Below the pieces are notes generated by a model. The model searched no databases, had not been told where the DNA came from, and saw only the letters and a program-made list of their open reading frames with translations. This document shows positions 34,017 through 47,000 of a stretch of DNA of 64,000 bases, piece after piece (within the stretch, counting starts at the first letter, position 1; every line of letters begins with the position of its first letter). The stretch comes from Coriaria nepalensis. Its lineage: Eukaryota; Streptophyta; Magnoliopsida; Cucurbitales; Coriariaceae. The DNA lies in assembly GCA_027186245.1 (NCBI GenBank), contig CP114487.1, forward strand, positions 6,195,001 to 6,259,000. The letters are read 5' to 3'. The position numbers and the translations under genes are program-made.

Positions 34017-34750
34017 AGTAACTTGAGAATTTAGAGGCGTAAAAAAGGGCCACACAAAGTAACTCGAGAATTTAGAGGCGTCAGAAGGGCCATCCGGCCC
34101 GGCCCGGCCCAACTTTTCACTATTTAGGGTCAGGTCGGGTTGAGCCCGAAAAAAAAGGTTGGGTTGGGTTGGGTTGAGTTGAGCTCGTTTTTAAAATATA
34201 TGTTTGTGTCCGACTTAGAAAGTTCTTTGGATTTATCTTGGGTCTATTCGGGTCTAAAATGGGTCGAGTTCTACAGAGTCTTACCGGGACTAAAATGGAT
34301 CCGATATTTTTCAAATAAAATATTTATAGTAAATTATTATTAATTAAATAAGATTATTTGAGATTATGAGTTTTGAAATCCAATTAATAAGAGGTTTAAA
34401 GAATAATTCAAACAAAGTTATCAAATTGTATCATCAAAATTTATAATCAAATAATTAATAGCATCTAAAATTATCAAATTGTCTAATTATATAATTATTA
34501 AATAACTAATTGCTTAAGAGCATCTCAAATAAAGAATAAATTTTTGGCCAAATAAAAATTTTATTGCATATTATTAAATAATAAGTCCGTCAAAAAAACT
34601 TTCAGCTTTAAGGAGAAAAAAATGAACCTTATAATAAAAAAATATATAAAAAAATAATAATAATAAAAGTTTGTCAGGCCAGGCCTAGCCGGGCTTAGCC
34701 GGGCTTGGCCCAGCAAGGCTCTCTCGGCTTATCCGGGCTTATATATCGGT
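34017..34750. mobile_element. GGCCCGG-rich dispersed element, copy 2, with terminal GC-rich inverted ends
   Basis: Starts with GGGCCATCCGGCCCGGCCC at about 34087 and ends with GGCCAGGCCTAGCCGGGC to GGCTT at about 34676-34740, so both ends are rich in the GGCC/GCCGGG theme in inverted sense. The body matches the element at 28517-29060. Just before it, a 56-bp segment (AGTAACTtGAGAATTTAGAGGCGT) is duplicated at 34016-34082. No coding capacity. Confidence 0.65.
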
Positions 34751-34756
34751 TGAGTT

Positions 34757-36170
34757 GTGTCGTTCTTTTCTAGTGATATCTTTGATTTGGTCAAATCTTT
34801 TCAAATCTAATTTAAAATAGAGTCTTTTCTATTTTAAATTAAATAATACATTATTTAAATTTTTTAAATTAGTTTCTCAAGCTAATTTAAATTTGACTTT
34901 CATAATCATAATATTAAATTAATATCTCATAATAAGTTAATATCATATAATATATTTAATTCAAAATTAAATATATCATTATTTTATATATAGTGAATTT
35001 TAAAATTATTTTAATAAAATAATATTTAAATACATCTTTTAATTAATTAATTCTCAAATTAACTAATTAACACAAATTATCTCATAATTATATATTTACC
35101 CCAAAAAACTATTTTCCTTGCAAATAAACCATTTTTTTTATCTTTGTCACTCTTACCCAGTACAGTATTTAATAGAGCAGACTTGGGGACCATGAACCTA
35201 TAATTCCAAGTTTCAATAAATTAGACCATTAATTTAATTTTTTTAATCTAATAAATCTAATTTATTCACAATATTATTCCACCAAAAATATGAGATTGTA
35301 CTTTTGCATTTATAGAATAAATTACTGAACAATCTCTAGTAGTCCATTGATATTATTATTACATGCAATTTGATCCTCTCATAGTGAATCATAAATAGAG
35401 CTAGTCAAAATTACCATTTTACCCCTCTGATTATCTTGTTATCCTTAAGTACTATTAATCCATTAGTGAACGGTCAATTTATAACTTAATTATAAATTTG
35501 AGCTCAAAACCATTCAGTTTCAGAATTAATCCTCAAGGGAACCAATATACAATCTTTTATAAAGAAGGTTCGGATTTCATATATATAAATCATATTCCCA
35601 GCCATTTATTCTAATAAACCTCCAAAACAAAAGTCTTTAGTCTGTTTTACAAACAAACCGTGACGAGTAAATCAAAAGAGCCAATTAACATAAACAGGAG
35701 TTCATGAGTACTCAAGATTCATAATAATTTGCATATGATCATCTATTGATGCCAATTAATTAATGAATAAAATTATTTATGGCAAACGGTATACTAATAA
35801 ATAATTAATTCATATCGAATCCAATCCTATATAATCCAATTATATAAAGCATTTCCACTAAGATGTCGATCTACACCAGTAATCCAGATCTTGATCACTT
35901 CCATTCATAATGGTAGTGGACCGTATTAACAACCATTAATTAAAGATTATATACTTTAATATATTGCAAATAATTTAATTCATTATCTATAATCTCAATT
36001 CTCTTGTACTAATATAGGATTCTAGTTATGTAAATGAATTTGGATTTTTTTTGATATTTATACACATTATTCAATAATAATACATTCAAATAATTATATA
36101 GAAAAATGTCATTTTTATAAATTTTATAAAATTGGTCTTATTACATGCTTTTAGGGCACCATGCCCAACA
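34757..36170 (-). mobile_element. 3' LTR of a minus-strand Ty1/copia element
   Basis: Read on the minus strand the LTR begins TGTTGGGCATGGTGCCC at 36170, directly after the polypurine tract AAAGTGGGAGA (about 36184-36172). This PPT-LTR junction is typical of plant copia elements. The other end is not sharp because it abuts the GC-rich dispersed element near 34750; 34757 is approximate. Confidence 0.7.
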
Positions 36171-39100
36171 ATCTCCCACTTTCCCTAAAGCAAGTGAAGC
36201 GTCTCCTTTATCCCTAAATTACATACATGATTCTCAAAAGACTTTACTGGAAGTGTCTTGGTAAACAGATCCGTAAGGTTCTATTCCGACACTATCTTTA
36301 TAGCTGTCATATCACTTCGGTGTACTATCTCTCTAATGTGATAATATTTCCTCTCTATGTGCTTTCCCCTCTTGTGACTCCTCGGTTCCTTCAAATTAGC
36401 CATTGTCCCACTATTGTCATAGTACAATATTAGTGGTTTATCCATATCTAGAACAACTTCTAGATCAATATAGAACTTCCAAAGCTAAACCATATATTTT
36501 GTTGCTTCACAAGCTGCTATATATTCAACTTTCATGGTCTAATATGCAAAACTAGACTGTTGGTACTTCTCCAGACTACAACTCATCCACCTAGTGTGAA
36601 TACTGATCTAGAAGTCGACTTTCGACTATCTCTATTTGATTGAAAATTAGAATCAGTGTAGTGGGATTCAGGTCTCTACCTGAATAAACAAGCATATAGT
36701 CTCTTGTTCTCCGAGTTCTCCGAAAATACTTGAGAACATACTTTACCGCTATCTTGTGTTCTAAACTAAAATTTGATTGATAACGACTGACTATCCCTAC
36801 TACATAAAAAATGTCAGGTATTGTACACAACATGACATATATAAGACTGCCTATAGCTGAGGCATAGGGAATCTATCTCATCTCTTCTTCTTCCTAAGGT
36901 CTCTTTAGAGAATGCTTTTTAGAAAGAAATACTCCATGCCTGGTCGGTAATTGACCTTTCTTAGATTTTTGCATTGAGAATTGAGCCATCACCTTATCTA
37001 TATAAAAAGTTTAAGATAGTGCCAAAAGCTTATTCTTCTTATCCCTTAGGATTTGGATTTTTAGAATATAGCTATTTCTTCACGTTTGCCAATATTTTTA
37101 TATCATTCCAACTAAGTAAAATATCGTGTACATCAAAAACTAAGAAGACCATTTTCTTATCTTTGATGTGTTTATAAACACATAGTTTCTCAACATTTTA
37201 TTCGAAGGCATATGCCTTGATAGTCTCATCAACCCATAAATGGATCTAAGCAACTTGCAAATCTTTTTGTACAAATTCTTCTAGTTGTATCATATAAATG
37301 CTCTCTTCAAGATATTTATATCTTGTGGTCTAAACTAGTGGCTATGGATAAAAGAATGCGTATAGACTTTAGCATGGCAACTAGAGAGAAAGTCTCTTCA
37401 TAATCGACTCCTTCCCTTTGGATATACCCCTTTGCTACAAGTCGTTCCTTGAAATTCTCAACTTTCCCATCGATGCTTCTTTTCTTCTTGAAGATCCATT
37501 TACATCCAATGTGCCTGACATCTTCAGGTGGATCTACAAGTTCCCAAATAGAATTGGAATACATAGATTCCATTTCTTGGTTCATTACATCTTGCCATTT
37601 ATCCTTCTCAGAATCATCCATCGCCTCCTTAAAGGTTAATGAATCATCATGGTTTATGTCTTACACTAAAACTTGTGCCTATTATTCATAATGAATGGGT
37701 TGTCTCACATTCCTCCCACTACGACGAGATAGAAAGGTGTTCTAACTAGGACGGTGGTCTCCTAATGTTTTCATTCATCAGAAAGTGATTGCGATAGTCT
37801 GATCTGATTATAATTCAATTCCTCTAGTACTACTTTACTACGAGGTTTGTGTTTGTCATATAATCATGTTCGAGAAAGGTTGCATATATAGATACAAACA
37901 CATTTTTCTCACTAGGACTATAAAGTAACCTCCCCTTATGCTGGGAGCATAACCAATGAATATGAAAACTTTTGATCTCGAGTCCAACTTCCCATTCTTA
38001 GATTTTTGCACCTGTGTTGGCACCCCCATAAGCGAAAATGGCGTAAACTAGGTTTAGTGTCATTCCATAACTCTAAAGGTGTCTTTTGTATAGACTTAGA
38101 TGATACTACATTCAAAATGTATACCGTGATTCGAAGTGCATATCCTCAGAATGTAAGGGGTAGGGATGGGTAGCTTAACATTGACCTAACTATATCTAAT
38201 AAGGTTTTGTTTCCCTTTTCTATAACACCATTGTGCTGTGGTGTTCTAACTGCTGTGAGTTGGGATATAATACCATGGTCTAGTAAATGATCATTGAACT
38301 CAAAATCAAGGTATTCACCTCTTCGATCTGATCAAAGTATTTTAAGTGATTTTTCTAATTACTTTTCAGCTTCTATTCGAAATTCTTTGACCTTTTCAAA
38401 ATTTTCAAATTTCCATTACATTAAGTATATGTATCCATATTTAGAATAATTATCAATGAAGGTAATGAAATATTAAGAACATCCTCTTGCTTGTACATTT
38501 ATAGGACCACAAACGTCGTTATGTTCTAACTGAAGTGGTTCTTTGGCTCTTTGGCCCTTTGTAGAGAAAGGTCTCTTAGTCATCTTTTCTTTTAGATATG
38601 ATTCACAAATCGGAAGAGTGCCAACAGTTAGCTCTCTTAAGGGACCATCCTTTACTAACCTGTTTATCCTATCAAGATTGATATGTCCTAACCTAAGATG
38701 CCAAAGATATGTATCATCACTTTGAGAAACTTTTTGTTGTTTGTTTGATTTAGGATTTGCTACTTTAAATAATTCTGAATTATTTAATGATCATTCGTTT
38801 GGTTTAAGTGGTTAGAGTCCATTAATTTATTTTGGATGACAAATATCGAAACCTTTGGTAGAATAATAATCTCATTTTTAATAAAAAAAATATCAAAATC
38901 TTATTCATGCAACATAGATAAAGAAATCAAATTTTTACAAAATCTAGGAATAAAATAAATATTGTCCAAAATAAGATAATTATTGCTAACAACTAAACGG
39001 ATTGCTCCTATTATTTTAGCTGAAACGATTGCACCACTGCCAATTCTCATCATCACCTCACCAATAGCAAGCTCCCTCGAAGAACTAAGTATTTATAAAA

Positions 39101-40077
39101 AAGAACAAACATGATTAGTGGCTCTTGAATTTACTATCCAAGATGACAAATATTCTTTCACTAAACAGACTTCTAAAACAAGTAAATTAAATATAACTTT
39201 CTATTTCTTCTTCAGCTCGGAGAAATACTTGTTACAATTTTCTTCTAGTTGTCATCAACTCCGCAGTGGAAACACTTTCCAGTAGATTATTATTATTATT
39301 ATTATTTGGAGTTATCGTTCTTCTTGTTCTTCTTGCATTTAATTGACATCTTTGCTTTCTTTCCCTTATTGTCCTTACCATTGGTGTTCTTTCTCTATTG
39401 TTCTTAGCATAAGAGGAAGACGGTTTTTATTCAGCAACATTTACTTCACCCTCTTTGAACTTGGTCTTATTAAGGGTTTCAAAAGTCTGCAATTCATTCA
39501 ACAGCTGAGTCATGTTGTATTGCAGCTTGTTCATAACATAGTTGGTAGTGAATCTAGCAAAAGCCGATGAGAGTGACTAAAGTATAATGTTAACTTGAGT
39601 GCACTCATCAATGGTAGCCCCATAAATTTCCATCTCATGCATTGTGTTGATCATGTTCGAAGCATGATCTCTTATAGGGAAGTCCTTTGTTCATCTTGGC
39701 ATTCATGTAGGTTCTAGTAGCCTCATAGTTATTTTGGTTGGATTGTTGCCCAAGCAAGGCATAAAGAGACTCAAATATCTCATCTGCAGTCTCCACTTTT
39801 TCATGTTTCTTCCTAAGAACATCACTCATGTTCATCAGCATGTAGTATTTGGCCTTGTTATTGGATTGGATCCAATGATCATACTTTTCCCATACATTAC
39901 AGGCAGCAGCGGCAGTGGACTCTTCAGGACATTTCTCGGTCGAGACAAATTTATGGTTATCATAGATTAATACCATATTCAATTTTGATTTTTATCTCAT
40001 AAAATTGTCACAAGTTAATTTGTATTTGTTGAGTTAAGCGGTAAAAGGGTTATTGATTGAAGACATGATAATACCAA
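36171..40077 (-). pseudogene. Decayed Ty1/copia polyprotein (gag, integrase, RT, RNase H)
   Basis: Domains in copia order on the minus strand. Gag at 39982-39635 (CNVWEKYDHWIQSN, YYMLMNMSDVLRKK). Integrase from about 38700 to 38330 in broken frames (KRPFSTKGQRAKEP, then LEHNDVCGPI, then FITFIDNYSKYGYIYLM). Reverse transcriptase start at 37621-37316 (KWQDVMNQEMESMYSN, HIGCKWIFKKK). RNase H region at 36833-36591 (PDIFYVVGIVSRYQSN, LKYFRRTRRTRDYMLVYSG). Gag is preceded by TGGTATTATCA at about 40077-40067, a degenerate match to the usual tRNA-Met primer site. Numerous stops and frame changes make it inactive. No matching 5' LTR was recognised beyond 40080. Confidence 0.85.
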
Positions 40078-40079
40078 TT

Positions 40080-41588
40080 AAATGAAACATACACGATTCA
40101 TTATAATTAAAATAAATATCAAAGTTTCGGAATAGTAAATATGATGCACGATGCGACAAATAAAATACATAAAATTATTTACTACTAAAACATGATAAAT
40201 TAACTCAACAATTAATATGTCACCTTAGGATCGGTAATATTAATTTCAAATTAATTTTGAGACATTTCTAAACCTACAAGTTAAACTTAAAATATCTCAT
40301 ATTTTCTATTTCACTCATAAATAACCGTTTATTTCGTCAAGACACAAATCACCGCTTGAAGCTTAATTATGTCTTTGTGAGTGTAACCTATTACTTCGGA
40401 ATCTATGAGTTAACTCGAAAGTTGAAATACATCACTTTTTCCTATATTCTTAAGAAGCTAACATTTGTATTGATATGATTCGAAACCTTCCTTAGGAGGA
40501 CGAAAACAAAACCATCTCGAGGTCATTTCCATATCTCACGGTGTTATACTAATAATAGAGACCATAGGTTATATTGTTATATCAAACTTCTCCCACTCAC
40601 TATTTGAAAACATGTGTTTTCATAAAATATTTAATATTTTCAATTAAAACTAATTAATTAATTTTAAATTAATTACTAGTTAATTAATCAATAAATATAA
40701 TCGTATTATTTATAAATACTAATATGAACATAATCTATTTAAACTATTTTAAAACTATTTTTATAGATTATGACAAATTCAATTTATTATATCCCTACAC
40801 TAATTTCTTAAAAGTTATTTCTAAAGTTAAGATATTTAACTTATAAACTATCTAAATTTCAACTGATAAGAAAAAAATTCTCTCTCTACATCTTTAGTCT
40901 ACGGCAACCTTAGGGAATTAAAGCTTGTTGTTGTTGTGTTAACACAATTTTAAATTTTTCCTATGCGACAACTGGGTCAGGTCAAATTATTTATTTGGCG
41001 ACCCAATTTAACGGTCCTATTAATATTCAATGGAGTGTATGGTTAGTCTTAGGTTAATTATCATGATATTTTAATTAATAATTTTTCAGATAATTTCATA
41101 TCAAATTCTTATTATATTCTTTGAATTAATTAAAAAATTATTTTTTATTATTTTGTAATAAAATAATTAATAGGAGAGTGAAAAATAATAATTAAATAAA
41201 TTTAATTTTATTAAACTTATTCTTAAAAAATAAAGAATTAAAAATTAAAAATAATGAATCTAATGTGGAGTAGTTTTTCATATAGTTTATCTATATTTTT
41301 TTTAAAACCTTACTTAATAATATAAATATTTAACTAGCTTAATTTTAAAAGTGCTCTTAATTAGACCATTAATTTATATTTCAATAAAGTTAATTGTTTA
41401 TGGCAACTTATATCCTTCTCATGATTTAAAAACCCTCTTGGATTAACATTATTTCAATTTTAAAGATAAAATAATGGATCTTTCCTTCAGCTAAAAAGCC
41501 TATATGTGATAATCAAGTACTATCTATATATGCTAAAAATTGGATTATGGCCGGCAAAAATTGAAGTTTTGAAATAAAGTTACCAGTT
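40080..41588. other. AT-rich intergenic, nothing recognised
   Basis: A 5' LTR for the copia element was expected but I could not match this stretch to the LTR at 34757-36170. A second TGGGAGAAG-type purine run (minus strand, about 40590) hints at more retroelement sequence. No gene was found. Confidence 0.45.
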
Positions 41589-41918
41589 AATAGCCTAATT
41601 AAGTCACTAATTATAATTTTTTTTTCTTCTTTTCACCCATTTAAATACTCATCAACATTGCTTGTTTGACTAAGAAATCCAATTGTAGAAAAAAGCATTA
41701 TGACACACTCGGCCATTAGAAATGGTTATCTCCATATCACAGATTCCTTTTCGTGTTATGTAATTACCAGCTGTTGTTATAATTACGATAATCATTCTTA
41801 CTAATTGACGAGCAAATCTCGGAGGATCAATTTCTGCAAACAATTTTCTACTTTGCTTTTTCCAACTTTTCGGCCTCCAAACGATTCTGGTTACACTTCA
41901 CACACATGTACAAGTAGT
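41589..41918 (+). repeat. Upstream duplication, distal copy (pectinesterase 5' region)
   Basis: Matches 42381-42812 in the same orientation. Shared landmarks are TAATAGCCTAAT, AAGTxACTAATTATAATTT, TTGTTTGAxTAAGAAATCC, TCATTCTTACTAATTGACG followed by AGCAAATCTCG, AATTTCTGCAAACA and GTTACACTTCACAC. The two copies differ by several insertions. Confidence 0.8.
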
Positions 41919-42380
41919 CAATAACTATGCCTAATCGACGCATGTGATTTTTTGGGCTTTGTTTGCACAGTATTTGGTACTGATTTTGTCTAGTTTTCTT
42001 CTTTCTTCTTCTTCCACTTTATTATACGGTTCATTTTTTCTTTGAAGGTTTTGTTGAAGGGTTTTATCCCTCTTTTTTTTTTTTTACATTAAAATCTTAT
42101 AAAATCCTCTAATAACAGTGGTGCTCTTTGTCCTTTCATTTTGTATGGTTATGTTCAAACGGCATTTAATTACTACAAAGTTTAGCCAACCAATCTTCTT
42201 GCCATTATATCATAGGCAACCTCAATAGTCAAATGCCATGAGTAATACCATATTGGCATAAGAGAGAAGGAGAGGGAGAGCGAGTTGGATTACTGGATTA
42301 GGTGATTAGATGATTATAATATGATTAGACGAACTAAACTAGTTGATAAAATGTGATACATGTCATCATTGGGCAGCGGC

Positions 42381-42812
42381 TAATAGCCTAATATTCTAAT
42401 TAAGTTACTAATTATAATTTATTAAACCCCTTTACTCATCATAGCTTGTTTGATTAAGAAATCCAATTAGAGAAATTTAAGCAATCATATCGGAAAGTTC
42501 ATAAAAGATAAAATAATATAATGCAACAAATTAAGGTAAGTTTTTAAGTTTTGTAATCTTTAATATATTTATTTATGAAAAAGCATATAATAGCGTGGCC
42601 AAAAGAGATTTTATATATAACAAAAACCCTTTTCGGGGTTATTTAATTGTAATTACAAGAATCATTCTTACTAATTGACGAGCAAATCTCGCATTGATTG
42701 ATTCCCTCTTAATTTCTGCAAACACCAAACAATTTTCCTACTTTTCCATGTTCCGACTTTTCGCCATGCAAACAATTTTCGTTACACTTCACACCAAAGT
42801 ACAAGTCAAAGA
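42381..42812 (+). repeat. Upstream duplication, proximal copy
   Basis: Proximal partner of 41589-41918, offset by about 790 bp and ending about 630 bp before the pectinesterase start codon. It retains the same order of landmarks with extra bases near 42690-42760. Confidence 0.8.
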
Positions 42813-43359
42813 GTCCAGTTTTAACTTGGAAACAGTTTTTTTTTTTTTTCTTTTTTTTTTTTATCATCATCGTATCGGTTTTTAGCTACCGGAGCAAAAC
42901 ATGATATCAATATTTCATCACTCCTCCGTCGGACGTTAGACTATCGTAAATATTAGATCTCTGTCGGACGTCGGATGTCGGATATTGGACTATGATATAT
43001 ATATATATATTTTTGTGACATCGGACATTGGAAATCTAAAAAATATAAATCTCCCTTACACCATGAACCTAATACTTCAAAATCATTATCATAGATATTA
43101 TGCCGACCATAATTGCAATTATTCCCGAATAAACATCTTTGGCATATAATGAAGGAATTGGACATTACACTCTGTCACAACTTAAAAGGCCCCACCTGGA
43201 ACCTAACTATTTGCTTTTGCCTAATTAAATAACCAACAATCCCTATCCTTATAATAATTGTCTCTCAAAGCAATAAAACGACAAAAAATCTAATAAAATC
43301 AAACTTCCAGCCTGTGAAGGCAAACCCCTACTCAGTTTCCTTCACTCACTAGTATCTAT

Positions 43360-43368
43360 CTATATATC
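43360..43368 (+). promoter_or_regulatory. TATA box of the pectin methylesterase gene
   Basis: CTATATATC lies about 75 bases before the start codon, followed by a short CT-rich leader with no ATG. Position and context fit a core promoter. Confidence 0.6.
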
Positions 43369-43439
43369 AACCCTTTTATTCCTTCCCCTCCTCCTCACAT
43401 TCCTACCTCTATCTCTATCATTTCTTCATACAGACCACA

Positions 43440-46400
43440 ATGACCCGATACACCGGTGAACATTCCTCCACCGGAAACTCGGAATATTCCGGCACCGGAA
43501 AACCAACATCCATAACCAACCAAACCAAGAAGCTTCTCTTACCCTTCATTGGAACAATATTACTACTAGCTACAATTATTGCTATTATTGCTAACGTTAG
43601 CAATAACAAAAACAAAACCTCCCATGATTCTCATTCCATAATCAAGTCATCATGTAGCATCACAAGATACCCTGAGTTATGCTACTCCGCCATCACCTCA
43701 GCGACCAAAGGCAGCAACACCATCAAAAGCACCACCCAAAAGGACGTTATAGTATTGTCCATAAATATCACAACTAGAGCACTAGAACACAACTATTTCA
43801 CCATTGAAAAACTCCTATCTTTCAAAAACCTCACCAAGAGAGAAAAATGTGCCCTCCATGATTGCCTCGAGACAGTTGATGAAACCCTAGATGAACTCCA
43901 CAAAGCTCTTGAAGACCTCCATGACTACCCTAGCAACAAATCTCTTACTTCTTACGCCGATGACCTCAAAACGTTAGTTAGTTCTGCCATTACTAATCAA
44001 GAGACGTGTCTGGACGGATTCTCACACGATGACACCGACAAACAACTACGTAGATCCTTACAAGAGGGTCAAGTTCATGTGGAGAAAATGTGTAGTAATG
44101 CTTTGGCTATGATTAGGAACATGACTGATAGTGATATAGCTAATTATGAGAATAAGATGATGAAGCATAATAGGAAGCTTGAGGAGGATCAGGAGGATGC
44201 GGGGGATCGTTATCAGTGGCCAGGATGGCTATCGGCAGCAGACAGGCGGACTCTCCAGTCGTCGACAGTGACACCGGATGTGGTGGTAGCAGCCGATGGC
44301 AGCGGTGATTATAAGACAGTAGCGATGGCAGTGGCGGCAGCACCTCAAGGTAGTAGTAAGAGATATGTTATTAAAATCAAAGCAGGAGTTTATAGAGAAA
44401 ATGTGGAGGTGCCTAAGAAGAAGATTAATATAATGTTTTTGGGTGATGGGAGGAAGAATACAATAATTACAGGTAGTAGAAATGTGGTTGATGGGAGCAC
44501 AACTTTCAAATCTGCAACTGTTGGTAAGTCTTTTGCATTAAAAGTCAAGTTATTGTTCTTTTCTAAACGTTCTTCATTATTTTTTAGTCATTTAATTAGA
44601 ATTAATTCGTTAATTTCCTTTTTGTTTTTATGTTTTAAAATCTAGAGATCTTACAATAGTAGTTTTAATCACTTCAAGCAAGATACTCGAGGGAAAATCG
44701 AAGTTTTAAACTATCCATAATGGTCAATTTAGTCGGACGACTTGTAGTCTTGTATTAAACAAGTTTCATACCTAAATAACTACACTGAATGATAACTTTA
44801 ACTGTGAGAAAGAATCCACCGACGACCAGATCCTATACGTTAGTGGTGACTCTCACAATATTATAATCTTCATAAATTATGCAAAGTAATAATTTAAATT
44901 TTAGGAGAACATCACTTATTTGCTTTGGTTATATAAAACCACAAGTAAAATGAGATAGACAAATAATAGGACAAGATTTACGTATCGTTTGGAAGCATAA
45001 AAAGGGGTGCATTGTACCTAGTAGATAAATATCCGGCGCCGGCAACCGGCGTCCTTGTCCTTCTATCAAATTACATTATTCAATTAGATGCTCCCTCTAA
45101 TTTGTTCTTCAAGAAAACCTAAGAGAAAATTATCAATTTCTTAGGCGGAGGTTCGAAATTAATTATTTTACTACTTTCCTCCGGCCAAGGAGAGTTTTGT
45201 CTTTTTGTCTTTTTTTTTTTTTTTATAAATAAAACTGACCAATGACTTCAATTTATACAACTCAAATAATATTGTTCAGAAACTTTATGAAAATACAATG
45301 TTCTATCTCCCCCCCCCCCCCCCCCCCCATGTATAAGACCGGCCCTAAATAGTAAATATTACGTAGGACAAGCACTAATTTTTCTTTTTAAAGGGGCATA
45401 AAGGCACATGATAACGACATGCAAATCCAAGAATCTATATATATATATTATTTTATATTTATAACCTATCTTTATTCCTCAACACATAACGTCGTTTATT
45501 AAAGTCGGTCCATTGACTAATTTCTATATATTATATCATGTTAATAGAATTATCATCCTTTACCGTAATTAGTTGAATTGATATTATAAAATGTATTAAA
45601 ACGTTTTCATATAGTAATTTTTGTATGGCAACAAAAAATGTTGCCGTTCTTACAACAACATATGGATATGGATTTCCTTCTTCACTCATAATACCGTATT
45701 TGATATTTCTATTAAAGTTCATGTCGGTTTAGCAAGCATTATTGAAATTGTTTGCTTATTAATTAATACTATAATGTAACATGCATGCATTTACATGTAC
45801 AATATTAAATTAAGAGCTCTTTCCGATTAATCGCCTACCAATCTAATGATTTAACACTTCTTTTCCATGTCATAACTTAACATTACATTTTACATATATA
45901 ATTACAGCTGTTGTGGGTGAGAGATTTCTGGCACGTGACATCACGTTTCAAAACACAGCAGGCTCATCAAAGCACCAAGCCGTTGCCCTACGTGTCGGCT
46001 CGGACCTCTCAGCATTCTACCAATGCGACATGATTGCATACCAAGACACCCTCTACGTCCACTCCAACCGTCAATTCTACATCAACTGCTTCATTGCCGG
46101 CACCGTCGACTTCATCTTCGGCAATGCCGCTGCAGTTTTCCAAGACTGTGACATTCATGCAAGAAAACCTAACTCCGGTCAGAAAAACATGCTTACTGCC
46201 CAAGGAAGAACCGATCCAAACCAAAATACAGGGATTGTCATCCAGAAATGTCGGATCGGTGCTACGTCTGATCTACAGCCTGTTAGAAGCAGCTTCCCGA
46301 CATATTTAGGGCGGCCGTGGAAGGAGTATTCTAGGACTGTCATTATGCAGTCGACGATAAGTGATGTAATAAATCCAGCAGGGTGGTCGGAATGGTCAGG

Positions 46401-46599
46401 TAGTTTTGCGTTGAGTACTTTATTTTACGGTGAGTATTTGAATACAGGAATTGGTGCTTCGACTTCTAAGAGGGTGAGCTGGAAGGGGTTTAAGGTGATA
46501 ACGAATGCGACGGAGGCTCAAGCTTTTACGGCTGCGAGGTTTGTTGCCGGAGGTAGTTGGTTGAGTTCAACTGGCTTCCCATTTTCTCTTGGTCTGTAA
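43440..46599 (+). CDS. Pectin methylesterase with PMEI-type pro-region
   Basis: Exons 43440-44523 and 45908-46599 total 1776 nt, giving 591 residues; the intron falls after SATV, a usual place in plant PMEs. It removes methyl groups from homogalacturonan in the cell wall. Order: cytosolic Ser/Thr-rich tail, signal anchor at about 31-53, PMEI domain about 66-225 (Cys-bearing SSCSITRYPELCYSAI start), two basic processing-like sites (RKLEED and DRRTLQ, about 245-272), then the catalytic beta-helix. All catalytic elements are present: GVYREN, QAVALR with Gln385, QDTLY with Gln407 and Asp408, the nucleophile Asp429 in GTVDFIFGN, and Arg497/Trp499 in LGRPW. It is a full-length type-I (pro-domain) PME, near AtPME2/PME3 in architecture. 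Subgroup assignment is an inference. Confidence 0.97.
45309..45328. repeat. C20 homopolymer in the pectinesterase intron
   Basis: Twenty consecutive C on the + strand inside the 1384-bp intron (44524-45907). The complementary G-run could form G-quadruplex structure. The exact count is open to assembly error. Confidence 0.9.
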
Positions 46600-47000
46600 A
46601 TTTTATTCAAGATTTGAAACTGATTAATTAATTTTATTTTGTTTTTGTTCTCTTTTCACTATTAATTTTCGATGTTATTCGTGTTAACATTTTATAAGAC
46701 TAATGTTGCCTTAAATCACGTTATCCGGCCTCTCGTTGTTTGCCATATGAGAGTTTGTAGGGTTTGAACAAACATATATGGTAGATTAATGTCATAAATT
46801 TACAGCATGTCAAGATTTTATAGTGAAATAATGAGAACGGTATATATGAATTCATGACATCAATTATAGATGAGTATGAGATTTTTCATAGATTAATCTC
46901 TCGTCAATTATGGATGAGTATGAGATCTTCTATAAGCTAATATCTCTCCATAGATTTCTCACAAATATAGGGAATTGAGGAGGAAGAAAAATAGAATGAT
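46600..47000 (+). other. 3' flank of the pectinesterase gene
   Basis: Short UTR-like sequence; then a ~55-bp phrase (ATTATAGATGAGTATGAGAT) repeated at about 46861 and 46911. No gene. Confidence 0.45.

Noticed and set aside
40560..40610. Second polypurine-tract-like run on the minus strand
   Set aside because: No LTR start follows it that resembles any LTR in the window.
44140..44343. Minus-strand frame opposite the pectinesterase
   Set aside because: Shadow of a real exon in another frame.
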